64,000 nucleotides of DNA from Pyropia yezoensis (GCA_009829735.1 CM020619.1:33768283-33832282), one strand, 5' to 3'; counted from the first letter of the stretch, positions 51,823 through 64,000 are shown. The notes: generated from the sequence alone by a model not told the origin. Numbers and translations are program-made.

Positions 51823-52322
51823 NNNNNNNNNNNNNNNNNNNNNNNNNNNNNNNNNNNNNNNNNNNNNNNNNNNNNNNNNNNNNNNNNNNNNNNNNNNNNN
51901 NNNNNNNNNNNNNNNNNNNNNNNNNNNNNNNNNNNNNNNNNNNNNNNNNNNNNNNNNNNNNNNNNNNNNNNNNNNNNNNNNNNNNNNNNNNNNNNNNNNN
52001 NNNNNNNNNNNNNNNNNNNNNNNNNNNNNNNNNNNNNNNNNNNNNNNNNNNNNNNNNNNNNNNNNNNNNNNNNNNNNNNNNNNNNNNNNNNNNNNNNNNN
52101 NNNNNNNNNNNNNNNNNNNNNNNNNNNNNNNNNNNNNNNNNNNNNNNNNNNNNNNNNNNNNNNNNNNNNNNNNNNNNNNNNNNNNNNNNNNNNNNNNNNN
52201 NNNNNNNNNNNNNNNNNNNNNNNNNNNNNNNNNNNNNNNNNNNNNNNNNNNNNNNNNNNNNNNNNNNNNNNNNNNNNNNNNNNNNNNNNNNNNNNNNNNN
52301 NNNNNNNNNNNNNNNNNNNNNN
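51823..52322. other. assembly gap, exactly 500 N
   Basis: A round-number N run is a scaffolding placeholder of unknown size. The sequence on its right restarts at a point already present at 41734. Confidence 0.99.
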
Positions 52323-55300
52323 AAAGAAGATGCCACTCGGGGACACCCGGATTTTAAGCTTCCTTCTTCTGCAATATTTTCGCACGGCCTCAGCCGGCAA
52401 ACCCGTGGCTAGCCGCCAGGTATTATCCTGGGGGCCATAGCCGAACCAGCGTATGCGTAATTCAAGCGCGCCCTCCGCATTAAAGCGGTGGTCCACAAAC
52501 TTCTCGAACACGTACTCTTTGCCATCCCCTGTACTCGAGGAGGGCTGAGCCACTTTAAAGTTGGCTCGTGTTGCCTCGGCACGTGCCCAGGCAGGATGGC
52601 CTGCTTGGGGTGCCGGGGCACGAGTGGCATGGTCACTCGTAACCGTTCGGATCCCTGAAGGGGTCTCCACAGTGAAACGTCGCCCATCGGTCCTCAAGAC
52701 CATGTAGGGGCCCACGCTCTTATGAGCGAGCTTAGACCGCTTACGGGCATGGGAGGCCAGGAAAACCCAGTCTCCTCCCGTAGGTCCTTATTCTTCTCCG
52801 CGACAGTGGCGTCAAAGTTTTTTCTTATACGCCTCCTGCGCCTTGGCCAGGTGCTTACGCACCTGGGGGATAATGCTCTTCAGGTCTTCCACAAACCGTA
52901 AGGCTGCGGTCTAGGAGTCCTCGTCCTCGCCTTCCCCCAATTCCTCCTTCTCCTTAAGGGGACGGAGCTTCGGGAAGGCGCTCGACCCCATTGTTTGGAG
53001 CCGCCTTGGCTCACAAACATGAGGGGGGCCTGCCCAGTGCTAGAATGCACTTGAGTGTTATAGGCCGTTGTGAGGAGTGAGACATAACGGTCACACTCCT
53101 TCGGGTGCTCCGCGGTATAAACCCGGAGCTGCCTCATAATAGTGCGATTATATCGCTCCACCTGCCCATTTGTTTGGGGGTGGTAAGGCGTCGTATACTT
53201 CGCCTCAATCCCTAGGAGTCCTAAGACCCCCTGGAAAAAGACGGAAGCAAACTGCGGACCGTTATCGGTCAGCGTTGAGTCGGGTATGCCATAAGACGCT
53301 ACCCAGACGTCAATAAAGGCCGAAGCCACTGCCACCGCGGTAATCTCCTTCATGGGGACCGCCCGGGTGAGCTTACTAAAACGGTCTACCATAAACAGTA
53401 TAAACCTGTTACCGTTTTCAGAAGCGGGTAAGGGTCCGAGAATATCCATCGCCAGGCTGGCGAAGGGCTCGTTGGCTGGGAATAGCTTGAGCGTAGACGT
53501 ATGCCTACGCTCATCCAGCCTGTTCCGAGCACACCCCGTGCACTGGGAGACGTGTTTGTACACGTCTACAATCATGGTGGGCCAGTAGACCCCACGCCTC
53601 AGCGTGGCGTACATCCGGCGAGCCCCAGGATGGGCCGCCAATGGTGTTTCATGGTGGTACGTCATAAGACGCTCCTGTAGAGATGTGGGGATCACCATCT
53701 GAGTGGTGTCCAGAAAGAAGGACCTCCGGCATAGTATTCCTTCTTCGTTCTCGAAGAAGAAAGCCTTCCTGGCCCATTTTGGGTCAGGGGAGGTACCGAC
53801 TCCCATTCCTTCCGCCGTTCCAGGCAGAATGTGTCCTCAGCCTGAGCTTTTATAAGCTCCTCTACCGTAATAGGCCCCAAAGGGCGATGCTTCTCGCTCC
53901 GCCTGGCCAAAGCCTGAGCAGACCTGGTCACCGTGGCGAGGACCGGAAGGTCCTCATCTATAGGAGCCTTGTCAGGCTCGTCCGCGGGCAAGCGTGACAA
54001 ATCGTCGGCCACCTTATGGTCGGCCCCCGGTTTATACCGGAGTTTGTAGGTAAACTCAGACAGCCGAAGCCGCCAACGGTTAATCCGTATGTTTGGGCTA
54101 TTTGTAGCCAGTACCGACAAAAGGGCACGGTGATCACAGCTTATTACAATCTCCTCCCCTTCAAGGTAGGATCGTAGGTGTGTCACGGCCCATACGACAC
54201 CGAGCGCTTCAATCTCGGTGACGTGATAATTTCTCTCGGCCGGATTCAACGGCCGGGATTAATACCCTACAGGGAGGTATTCCCCGTCGGGTTGCTGTTG
54301 TAATAAACAACAGCCGAGCTGCTCATAGCTCGCGTCCACGTCCACTATAGAGTGGCCGCCCATTCGAGATATCGCTAATACGGGAGGTGATAGAAGCATC
54401 CCCCGAAGCGTCTCGAAAGCGTTCCTCTCCACCTCTGTGGGGGGAGATAGCTTCGTAGGAAGCTTGGTACTCGTCAGCGCGGTTAGGGGCTTCGCTACTA
54501 TGGCGAAGTCCCGTACGAAGCGCCGATAGACGCCGCACATCCCCAGAAAACTTTTCACTGGGTTTGTGTACGAGGGTATTGCAACCCTCGTTGCGCTCTC
54601 GTATTTTTCTCGTTAACGAGAACGCGGCCAGGTCTTATGACATGCCGAGGTAGTCGACCTCCTCTTGAAAGAGGTGGCACTTGTTGGCCTTGAGGGAAAC
54701 CCCATGGGCCTTGAGGAGGAGAGCACCGTCTTAAGGTGCTCTAAATGATCCTCCGCCGACTTGGAAAAGACAATGACGTCATCCAAGTAGACGAGGCATA
54801 TCTGCCACTTCACGCCTGCCAGGATCATGTCCATGGCACGCTGAAAGGTGGCTGGCGCATTGCACAACCCAAAAGGGAGGCGCTTGCACTGCCAAGTGCC
54901 AGAGTGGCACGTAAGGCCGATAACGGCCGGTCCTCCTTGGCTACCGGTATTTGCCAGTAGCCAGCATTACAATCCAACGTCGAAAACACGTTGGCGTTCC
55001 CGAGTGAATCTAAGCACTCGTCCATACGCGGGATAGGATATGCATCCTTTACCGTCATCTCATTAAAACGACGGTAGTCGATGCAAAATCGTTTACCGCC
55101 CCCAGGCTTGGGGACGATTACCACGGGGCTAGCCCATTCCCCGTGGGAGGGTTCTATAACCCCGAGCGAGTCCATTAATCGGACTTGCTCCTCTTCCACT
55201 AGACGGGTCCTAGGACCAGACTTATAGGGATGTTGTCGGACGGGGGCCGCTCCTGGCTTAAGCCGGATACGGTGTACCGTCCTCTTTGATCGTTCCGAGG

Positions 55301-56283
55301 GTGCCATCCCAGAGAGAATTATATCTCTCTAAAAGCGCCGTGAGCTTAGCTCGTAGGCCTTCGGGCACCTTCCCCAGGTCTATGTCTGGGGCGAGGGACG
55401 ATTCTTTCGGAGCCGGTTTCGGCTCCGGATCCTGCAACTCCTCGGTGGAAGCCTCTTGGCTGACGCCATCAAACACAGCAATGTGTCCTATGGCCATGCC
55501 GGCACGTAAACGTACCGGCCGCTTGGTCGGATTCATAACCTGTACCGTAGCAGGCTGGCCAGGCTTAAGCGTGGCGGGCCCCTCGGCCAGTTGCGCTCCA
55601 TGAATGGAGTGCAATGTGCTCTTGCCACGGATGTATCCGTGGCCTTGAAAGTTACCACGCACTTGAACGTGCGCAATCGTACCCGGACGCATAAGCGTCT
55701 TCTGGGTAAGGACCAGGCGGGCGTTCCCCCCCCGGGGACACGCACACACTGCCTCTCTGTTCGGCTTGCGGCGGGGGTTCTTCTGAACCCCCCGCAGGAT
55801 GGGGACGGCCTCCCCCGATAAGAGGGTGACTGTCTGGTCCTCCGAGTTAATACTCTTAGTTTCGTGGTCCACGAAATGTGTTCCCCAGGATAACAGGGAC
55901 GCACATATTCGGAACCACGCCCAAAGGATATGTCTGAGATTTGTTTTCCCACACAGACCCCCAGGTGACGCTTCCCACTATGGGAGCCATCCCCCGTTCA
56001 CATCATAAAACCTCAAGGTTTCCAGGTCTCCCAGGGGTTCCATAAGGAACCCCCGAGGTAAGGCCTGCTTCCGGACGAGCGAAGGGCCACTCCCGGTATC
56101 GGGGATGGCCCTCGTCGCCCATTTATATCCCTTAGTAATAAAAAGCCGTACGGCTAATTGATAAGCCGTGGGTGGTGACACTAATGCCACCATCCGAGCT
56201 GCTTGTTTAGCTTCGTCCTTCCCTTTAGGGCGGATCATCTTACTCTTCACCCCACGAGGACGGGGTAAGATGCGTTTCAACAT
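52323..56283 (-). pseudogene. element B pol, second representation
   Basis: Same polyprotein as 41741-45699 but cut into more frames by one-base indels (near 52770, 53000, 53790, 54557, 54640, 54720, 54913, 55280, 55875, 55920, 55965 and 55984). It keeps the TAA at 54259-54261 and the TAG in the linker near 52912. It lacks the protease-RT frame change of copy 1, because the C run is 8 and not 7. Confidence 0.88.
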
Positions 56284-56330
56284 GACATCCTCTTCCCCGG
56301 GGGAGGAAACATCCTCATCAGGCCTCCCCC

Positions 56331-57781
56331 TTAATCGTTTTTTGAGGAGGGGGTATCCTCAGATGAAGAGTCCTCTGACTCTTCAATATTCCCCTGGGGG
56401 CCAGGCCCCCCTTCAGGGGCGCCAGAAGGCCCCCCCTCAGTGACAACCGCTACGGGCTGTGCTGTCCCCGCCGTACCCCGCGGGGTACGGCCCTCAACCC
56501 GAGCGCGCTCCTTACGGGCTTTCTCAAACTTAGCCCGCGTCTCGACACTAAGGTCGGGACGGTGGCGCGTAAAATGCTCATGGCTATTACAAGCCAAGCA
56601 GGGGTAGCGATTTAAACGCTCCCTCCCCGCATCAGTGCCAACTTTGGCCTTCCCCCGTACAACGAAGGTGCGGAGGATCCGCTGGGGGTAGTAGCCACCC
56701 CCGCTGCAATGCCTTTAGAGGCATTGCGCCGAGCCCGACGCTCCGCGGCGTCTGCGGACCATTTGGCCCGCAGCTCCTCATTGCGCCGGCGACATATGTC
56801 GCCTTTGCGTTGAGCATAGCGTACCAACGCCTCTATGGGCGTGTCTGGTGTATTAAATTCACGGACATCAGTCCGTACCTCCCACCATACCCCTTGCATA
56901 AAGCGGCCCTTAAGTTGGCTCGCAGTATGAATATACCCGCAGAGCGCATTTGCGTCGCGGACGCGCCGGTAAAAGGCGGTCTCCGTTTCATCCTCCTCTT
57001 GGGCAACGTTATTAAACCCTGCCACTTGGGATGATATAATTTCCTCGTCCGCATAACTGCGGAGGAGCCAGTTAACCAGCTCCAGATACGAAGTGACCTC
57101 TCCCGCTCGTCCCCCCGCCTTAGAGGGGATAAGGGAGAGGAGCTCCTTCTTGAGTTCCCCTTTGGTAAACTCCGGAAGGAGGTACATAGCCCGACCTTCT
57201 GAGAGGTCGTTGTCATCGCTAGCCTTACGAAAGCGATTTAGGAATTCGAACACCCCTAGAGGGGGGGTCCCGTCCCAAAGGGCGTCACGCCCAAACGTGA
57301 GGGATATCTCTTTGCGCTTCCGGCCTAAGCCGTGAGCCATCTCTTCATCATAGCGTACGCCCTTATTGGCGAGTGCATAAGCCTCGCAATCCAGGATACC
57401 TTTAAAGGTATCATCATCGGGTATTATCTTGAGAGGGATAACCCGCTCCGGTTCCCTGTCACCTCCGGGGGATAGCACACGGGCCACCCGGCGGTGGGTC
57501 GAAGCGCTTAAGCGCCTTGCCCCACGCCTCTCAGGATCAACATCACATGCCTCTGAAGAGGAAGATGTCTGCGAATAACCATGGGGTCGGCGGCGAGTCC
57601 GCCGACCAGATCGAGAGATTGAACCCTCGACCTTATCGAGTCGAGCAGAAATTGGTGACACTACCTCAGTCAACATCTGGCGGAAAGCCGCCAGAGGAAC
57701 GGTTCCCATAGCCGTGGGGGACGACCCCCCCACAGCGGGTACGCCCCCCAAAGGGGCGCCTCTAAAATTATCCGTATCCAT
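56331..57781 (-). pseudogene. element B gag, second representation
   Basis: Same as 45747-47198, but a C run near 56652 is one base shorter, splitting the frame just before the zinc knuckle. Its upstream frame is repeated at 57830-58132. Confidence 0.88.
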
Positions 57782-58278
57782 ACGGTCCTGGGTGGGCGAT
57801 GCAAACGTACCCCCACCCGTGGGTGAGGCTTAGGCCCCCCACTCACGGGAGGTAAAGGTAGAGCGGTCGCCGAAGCCGTGGGCTGCCTCCCCATCAGGGG
57901 TCGCGCCTGGAGTGGCTTGTACCAGGCCGGGAGCCTCACCGGCGCCTGGCACTCCACCCGGAGGCAGGTCCAAACGGGACAAATTCGTGCGTTCCCGCTG
58001 AGCGGCCGACTCAACACCAGGGTTGGTCTGTGAGGCGGCACCGGGAGCTTCGCCGGTGCCTGCTGTCACGTTTGACGTTTCCACAGGTGTAGGACCTCCT
58101 CCTTGAGGAGAGGCAGAAGTATCAGACTGCATCTTAACCCACCTGTAAAGGCAAGAAAGAAAAGGTACCAGGGGTCACAACCCAACCACAGAGCACACGA
58201 CCAAGAAACCACCCAACAAAAGGAGAGGAGACTCCACCAGAAGGCGAAGCGAATCCCCTCCCCTGCTGCTCCACCAAA

Positions 58279-58918
58279 TGTGGTGGTTGTCTGGGCGTAA
58301 GCCCACACCAACGGGGTACCTTATCCTCCTGAAGGAGATGGTGGGGAACCCGGGGTATAAACCCTGGAGTCAGAACCGCCGGAACGTAAAGCTCCACGCA
58401 AAGGTGGAAGCGTCCGGGACGGGGAACACGAGGGTAACGCAAGGTTTATTTTTTGTGAGGGGGAAGCAACGGGCACAGCCCCACGCGCAGATATCCCTCT
58501 TTGGCCCGCCGGTCCAGGGCCCGCTGTGGGACCCCGGAGTGCGGGCCAACACTCCCTACACTAAACACCCAATCAAAACACGCAGAACCCTCCAACACAT
58601 CTCTCCACGCAAAACACGCTCAGTGGTGGGATCTCATTAAATCTCGGCCAGATTGGGGAGGAAGTAGCCCGCCCTAGGTAGCTTCCCTTCACTGGCCAGA
58701 AGGCCAATTCCAATCGGGTGGGCGTAATCGCTCTGCCCGATATTATCTTATCTCCCCCCCCCATTCATAGGGGGATCCAGCGAGGATGACGTGGCGTGCC
58801 CCTCCCGAGGGAGGAGCGACCCCCTCCTGCCCCCGATTGGTCAGGGGCAGAGGTCGCCACGATCCGCTCCCCCTGAAGGGGGATGCCCCTAGTCCGAGGG
58901 GTGCGGTAAACCCCCACA
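58279..58918 (-). repeat. element B 5' LTR, second representation
   Basis: 640 bp, matching 47696-48335, followed by the same GTGAT and flank. Confidence 0.95.
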
Positions 58919-58923
58919 GTGAT

Positions 58924-61458
58924 CACTGACGTGTCACGCCATACAGCCATGCAAAGAGCGACGAATGCGCTTCAAAAGCCGGTCGATTGACAGCGTGCAC
59001 TCGATACACGCAACACGCCAGGCAGCCAAGTTCCACATTTTTCAAAAAGAATGAAAAACAGTGGAACGTCGCTATGTGCGTCGGTGCCCAATCGTATACC
59101 GCCCGTTGACGCCGTTCTACGCATAACCATCCGAATCGGCTGGGGCACCAGGTTTGTAAATGGGCACTCCACTCACAGGCCGCCACGTGCCATACGTGGC
59201 ATCCTAGAATGAATATTTGGGGGGTTGGGATGGACGTGCTTAAAGGTATATCCCATACAATAACGCCTGTGACAAATGGCCCCTGGCACTAAGCGTCTTC
59301 AGCCGATGACCTTGAAACTTGGTGAGTGGCTTCAGGGTGGTCGTTTTGTTTGCCCAGTGCAAAAAAACCAGGGCGAGAACGGGCCAGATTTGTCTGGGTA
59401 GCGCTTGTTGGACGGGACGGAGAAGCGCAGGCGGAACTGCTCTGGATCAAAAACGACTTCTGATGTATCGGGACGAAGAAAATGCAATTTATGAGCGACA
59501 CTGTCATGAAAGCTCGGGTGCGCCATCGCGCCAGATATTTGCATGGAAGATCACTATGGATCGCACACGCGACCCTTCTCAGGGCACGCCCAACCACAGG
59601 CGCATTGCGCAACATGGGGTAGTGTCGGGGGTGCACCACGCCCTTCCCTGGGACAGCCGGATCTGGCCCCGGCTATGAGAAGGGATATATGCAGATTCTA
59701 CTGTTGTTTCTGGTCTCTCAGCTGGTGTGTGAGTGTCGCAGACAGAGCTAAGACGAGCCCCAGAGCACATGCTACAGCACTGATAGGGGAGCCTGCGCAC
59801 TCTGATATACACACATGGATACAGAGGTACAGCTTGGACAGCGCCAGTGCACAGTCTCTTGCCTTCTTCAAACGAGGAGGGGGGATCTCCCAAAAACGTG
59901 TGCTACTCCCAGCGTAGAAAACAGGTGCTCTCTTAAGCGACAAGCCGTGAAAATCCGTCACTGTTCTTGAACTGAAACACAAAGGTTGTGTCGGAGAAGC
60001 TGTCCTGGTGCGTGGTTTGCAGTATATAGGTGGCTACTGGCGGGGACCTTGGGGGGAGCGACGGGTCCGTGCGTACGACGAATGGCGCACGGCTGACGCC
60101 ACCATATGGACTATAAATGTGTTTTCTCTGGAAAAAGCATATAAGCGTGGAGCACATGATGTACTGAGCACAACGGTGCGCAGTATGTAGCAATAGGATG
60201 CGTTTCGTCCATGTTGAGAACGTCCCATGTGCTTCCGTGTGGGCCCTGGGGCAGTGAACCAAAACGAACATTTATCACCCAATTCATTTTGGACACATAC
60301 CACCCTGACTCATGGTTAAATATAGTGGCCGGGCTCCACTACGGTCACCCGTGCGGCAATGGAGAGTGCGTCCTCGCCCGACATGACAATAGCCGTCCGA
60401 ACCCCAGGAAGGGCGGGGACTGCTGAAAAGAGGCTGGGTCAGGGGGTGGGGGGGAGTCGGTCGGTGAGCGCTTTGCGGAACTGGTCGGGGTTTCCCTCGA
60501 GGCGGCGCCGTGGGACCCGACCCAACATCCGTCGACGCCGCTGCCGCAGCCGCTCCCACCGCCGCCGCCGCCGTCAATGCGCGGTGCGTACCCGTCGTCG
60601 CGCGTGGCCGATAGAGCGGAGCGATTTTTTTTCCGATAGGGGATGCGACCGGCCAAACTCCCCCCCCGTCCGGCGACGATCGAAGGGGAGGACTGAGCCC
60701 CCTCGGGGGTAGGGAGGGCGCAGCGCGGGCTGTACGATGCCGTGAGTGCGGGCGTGCCGGGTTGGCGATACGTCTGACGCCTTGTGGCGGAGACTCTGCA
60801 GAGGGGGGGTCGGTGCGGCAGGTGGTGCTCCGCCGCCCGCGTCACGCCACCGCCCGCACCAAAACGGAAGACATGCAGGGCCCCCTCCCTACGGCGCAAG
60901 TGGTTATTCCAAACGAAAGCAGCCCGGCGCCATCAGACTGGCGCCAGCGGGCACGCGGAGGTGCGCGGGCCCAGGCCGTCTGAGAGATGTAGACTTCGTG
61001 TTGACGTTGAGTGGATGAGGTTTGCTCGGGCGTAGCGCATCAGCCAGGCCTGCTCTGCTTTGTAAACTCCGTTGGCACGGCAGAGACGGGAGCTCGTGGG
61101 CGGGGTTGAAGGGGGGCACGGCTGCGGGGCTTTGCGGGTTGAGCTTGGGGCCATTCAGCCGTTTATGGTGCGCGAGGACAGCCCTCACCCCCCGCAGTGA
61201 CGCCCAGGGACTTGGCACGCGGTGGAACTGCGCTCCCCCCGGCGGCGACCCACTCAGAACACCCGACCCGTCCCTCCACGAGACACGAAGCAGCCCGTGG
61301 TCGCGCCGTCGCAATCCCGTCGACGCTTGGGCGCACGCCTGAGCGGCAGCGGCTGCGCGCCAAAGTGGCCCACGCCCGCTGAGCCGCTGCTCCGCTCCGA
61401 CTCGACCTCCGCTGTCGCCCCCCCCCCACCCCCCACTCTGCCGTTTGGCCAAGCGCCC
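58924..61458. other. gene-free flank, second representation
   Basis: Repeat of 48341-50880 with homopolymer differences only. No gene recognised. Confidence 0.6.
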
Positions 61459-62448
61459 TCAAAGCTTCCAGTCCAGCTTCAAGAACGCATACTCGACGAG
61501 CGTCCCAGCCTTGATCAGGTTGGGCTCCTTGTGGGTGATGACCCAGCCCGCCTCTTCCAGGGCGTCAAACAGCTCCCGCGCCTTGTCATACTTGCCCGAC
61601 CGGTACGGGCCGTGGATCTCAATCAGCAGCTGCCGCACGCCGTCCATGTCGCCGTTGCGGAGCCACGGGAGGAGCGCCTCGTACTCGGCGCCCTCAATGT
61701 CCACCTTGAGGATCTCGAGCGACACCCGCCGGTTGGACGGCTCGTGGCCCAGCTCCTTGCGGATGCTCCCAAGCCCCCGCAGGGGCGTGCCCGGCTGGTC
61801 CTCTGCGGCCATTCCGTACGGCAAAAACGTCACATAGGACGGGACCACCTGAGCGCCCGCGTCTCCCACCGTGTGGTCAAACGTGAAGACTTTGCAGTCT
61901 GGCAGCTCTTGGTGCAGGGCCTTCTCAAAGCCGACCCGACGGCCAGACCCGACCGAGTAGATGACACACTCGCGACCTGCCAACGCAGAGGAAATAGACG
62001 TCGGGTCGCAAACCCACTTGCCGCCGTCGCCGGCGTTGCCCAGCCGCTGCTCAAAGGCGCACGAAAAGTTGGGCTCGTAGTTAGACTGCCACCAGGTGCC
62101 CACATCATCACTCTTGTCCGAAGCCGGAATCGTCTGCTGCTTGGCCTGTAGCGCGTAGATGTTCTTGCGGAGGGCCCACGCGGCGGGGGACTCACAAAAG
62201 AAGCCGCCCGACTCGGTCCACGACTCACCGCAGTGAGCCGCGTCTCGGGGGGTGGCGGCGGCGGTCGCTTGCCCCTGCAGTGACGACGACATCATGGACG
62301 CAACGGGGGCGGTCACCGCTGCAAACCCCCCATTATCTCCCTGCGTGCGGCTCCACGCAACAAACAGGAGCGCCGCAGCAATGGCGGCCGCCGCCGCCGT
62401 CAGCGCCCGCCGGCCGTTGGGGGTCATCTGGTACTTGAGCCTGACCAT
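61459..62448 (-). CDS. METTL24-like membrane-anchored SAM-dependent methyltransferase
   Basis: 329 residues, intact. The N-terminus MVRLKYQMTPNGRR is followed by a hydrophobic signal anchor at about 15-32, predicting a type II Golgi/ER membrane protein with a lumenal enzyme domain. The domain matches the METTL24 / Methyltransf_22 (FkbM-related) family: CAFEQRLG and GDGGKWVCDP (~140-149), CVIYSVGSG (161-169, SAM-binding loop), FTFDHTVGD (~188-196), LEILKVDIEGAEYEALL (244-260), QLLIEIHGPY (273-282). Conserved Cys residues suit a secreted fold. The acceptor may be a glycan, as for other FkbM-type enzymes, but this is inference. A diverged C-terminal fragment of a paralogue lies at 7457-7712. Upstream open DNA after 62448 should contain the promoter. 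Confidence 0.85.
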   Translation of the reverse strand: MVRLKYQMTPNGRRALTAAAAAIAAALLFVAWSRTQGDNGGFAAVTAPVASMMSSSLQGQATAAATPRDAAHCGESWTESGGFFCESPAAWALRKNIYALQAKQQTIPASDKSDDVGTWWQSNYEPNFSCAFEQRLGNAGDGGKWVCDPTSISSALAGRECVIYSVGSGRRVGFEKALHQELPDCKVFTFDHTVGDAGAQVVPSYVTFLPYGMAAEDQPGTPLRGLGSIRKELGHEPSNRRVSLEILKVDIEGAEYEALLPWLRNGDMDGVRQLLIEIHGPYRSGKYDKARELFDALEEAGWVITHKEPNLIKAGTLVEYAFLKLDWKL

Positions 62449-63068
62449 GGTAAAGGCGCCGGGTACACGACCAGGGGAGGAATGCCCTCACAGGGACAGA
62501 GGTGCCGGTGCCAGGGAGAGTTGCAGGAGAAGGGAAGGAGGCGAGCGAGGCTGGGCGAGCGGTTGAGACTGCGGGCGAGTGTGCGGTGGGCAGAGCACCG
62601 CCGTAGAAGTGATTCCTTATGTCAGCAGCGGCTGCGCGTCCGTACCGTGTTGGGGAGTTGCGCTTCCGTGTATTCGGTGAACGCAGTTGTCCCGCCGAGG
62701 GAGCCCGGCGACGCGTGCTGCGTGCACGCACCAATGGGGGGGGGGGGGGGGCGGGTCACCCACTCCGCGGACGTCTTCAGAGCCGCTCATTCGGCAGCCA
62801 CCCAAGAGGGGCGTGAAGGGGGGGATGAGCCTGAAGCACCCACCGCGCGCGATCTGGAGGCCCACTCCTCATTGAGAGTGCCACCTGCACGCATCCTCTC
62901 GAAGGCAAGGGTTCAACTGAGCTATCGACTGGACCGATGACATGCATGGATCTCTCGCGTGCTGGTCTCCGGCTTGGCATAGGCAAAGTTTGGAACGCTC
63001 TTGGCACTTAATTGACCTTTGAAACGGCGCTTGCATGGCACAGCCAATGGGGGTGCCAGCTTTCGCCG

Positions 63069-63104
63069 CGACACCATGTCGAGGCACTTCTCGACATGGT
63101 GTCG
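63069..63104. repeat. perfect 15 bp hairpin
   Basis: cgacaccatgtcgag (63069-63083) and its exact reverse complement (63090-63104), with a 6-base loop gcactt. Confidence 0.95.
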
Positions 63105-63702
63105 GCTTGGCGAATGCTCGCGGACCCACGTCCTCTGCGGTCAGCAGGCGCTAATCTATTGGTTCGGGCGGGCGTGGGCGGGAGTCAGCCTCCGAGCGGG
63201 GATCTGTAGCCCTCGGGGAGTTGGCACACGTGGGCCCTCGCTCTCCTGATTCGGGCCAGCCAGTTCAGTGCCACGCCACGGCGGGATCTACCGACCCAGA
63301 GTCGGGGAACGGGGCGCTCCGGGTGCTTCTGTTTCGGGCCACAGCGGACGGGGCGCGCAGATCGTGTGGTCTGTTGTGTCCCCCGCGGGCAGGCCAATCT
63401 AGCCCGCGAGAGAGGCTCTCACGGTGCTCTTTGGACCGCGGGTCGACTTGCCGACTCGCCAGTGCTAAATATTCGGATCGCGAGCCGACGGCGCCACGTT
63501 TTTTTCAGGGGCCACCCAGGGTGACACGCACCGCGGGCGACCCGCTTGGGCGATAGCGGTCAATGGATACGGATCGGGAATGTCTGGCGTGCCTCCCCCC
63601 GTGTGATCTCTGTGATTGGTGAGAACACTGGCAGGCGAGACCGGCCTGGATTCGGCAGCGTCCCTGCCCAAGTGGCTCTGGCGCTGGCGCTCATCCAGTC
63701 TG

Positions 63703-63814
63703 CCCAGCAGCCCCCCCGCCATTGGCTGGAGCCGGCACCCCCCTCCCCCCCCTCTCCTCTACCCAGCAGCCCCCCCGCCATTGGCTGGAGCCGGCACCCC
63801 CCTCCCCCCCCTCT
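63703..63814. repeat. tandem repeat, two ~52 bp copies, period 59
   Basis: The block starting CCCAGCAGCCCCCCCGCC and ending in a CCCTCCCCCCCCTCT run occurs at 63703 and 63762 with near-identity. Confidence 0.85.
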
Positions 63815-64000
63815 GGCGCAGACTTGCCTACACGCGGCGCGCTGCGGGTCTGCGTTGCACGGCGGGGGGGAGGCAAAGTGGTCGTTCCCCCTCGAGGCTG
63901 GGCCCGCCAAGGGTGGCTCCGCGGCCACCACCCTCCGCACAGCCAGCCCGGTCGCTGGCTGCAGCGCCTGCCTCCCCCGCCCCGACGGCTTGGCTGCCGC

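Larger units (their letters stand above)
52323..62397. repeat. second copy of ~10 kb direct repeat (start of right contig)
   Basis: Contains the second representation of element B pol, gag and 5' LTR, its flank, and the methyltransferase gene. At least 25 one-base homopolymer differences from copy 1 were seen, in both directions. Confidence 0.95.
62449..64000. other. upstream flank of the methyltransferase gene
   Basis: No gene recognised. It holds a G run at 62737-62750, a strong hairpin at 63069-63104 and a two-copy tandem repeat at 63703-63814. GC-rich throughout. Confidence 0.5.

Noticed and set aside
52880-62448. A second, independent element B and second methyltransferase gene
   Set aside because: Differences from the first copy are nearly all homopolymer lengths, and the copy boundary coincides with a scaffold gap, so an assembly duplication is far more likely.
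62880-62945. tRNA-like words (gggttcaa, and tagctcagttg on the minus strand)
   Set aside because: The D-arm-like and T-arm-like words lie on opposite strands and overlap. No cloverleaf with acceptor stem can be drawn.

Overview
This is nuclear DNA of a GC-rich unicellular or simple multicellular eukaryote, most likely an alga. Host genes are GT-AG spliced, have very GC-rich coding sequence and sit among long poly-C/poly-G tracts. One host protein has a plastid-transit-like N-terminus, and the repeats are chromodomain-bearing Ty3/gypsy retrotransposons plus PIF/Harbinger- and piggyBac-like transposons. A bangiophyte red alga (Porphyra/Pyropia type) fits best, but no sequence here is diagnostic. 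No rRNA, convincing tRNA or CRISPR array was seen.

Layout. 1-1.7 kb: broken gag of Ty3/gypsy element C, its primer-binding site and part of an LTR. 2.0-6.1 kb: a spliced gene of unknown function and a truncated piggyBac-like transposase. 6.1-10.9 kb: low-complexity DNA with a 3'-terminal fragment of a METTL24-like methyltransferase gene. 10.9-17.2 kb: three host genes on the + strand (GT61-like glycosyltransferase, probable plastid-targeted protein, MIP/aquaporin). 17.8-18.5 kb: a fold-back element with ~110 bp inverted arms. 19.7-23.3 kb: a decayed Harbinger-type pair, transposase (+) facing a Myb/SANT-like partner (-). 24.4-25.0 kb: GC-rich tandem repeats.

25.8-48.3 kb: element B (640 bp LTRs, 5 bp duplication GTGAT) with element A (362 bp LTRs, 5 bp duplication CCCTC) nested inside. 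Both have gag-pol on the - strand and a long extra ORF on the + strand between the 3' LTR and the end of pol, tail-to-tail with pol. A landed in frame inside B's antisense ORF. The two antisense proteins seem related, and the LTR beside each carries a TATAAACCCT motif pointing towards that ORF. A, B and C are all unusually rich in short perfect inverted repeats, including inside coding sequence. This combination is the most novel signal in the window.

48.3-64 kb: unassigned DNA, then a METTL24-like membrane-anchored methyltransferase gene (-). A 500-N gap (51823-52322) is flanked by a ~10 kb direct repeat (41734-51820 and 52323-62397) whose copies differ almost only by single-base homopolymer lengths. 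This is most likely one locus represented twice because two overlapping contigs were not merged. The second copy should not be counted as a second retroelement or a second methyltransferase gene.
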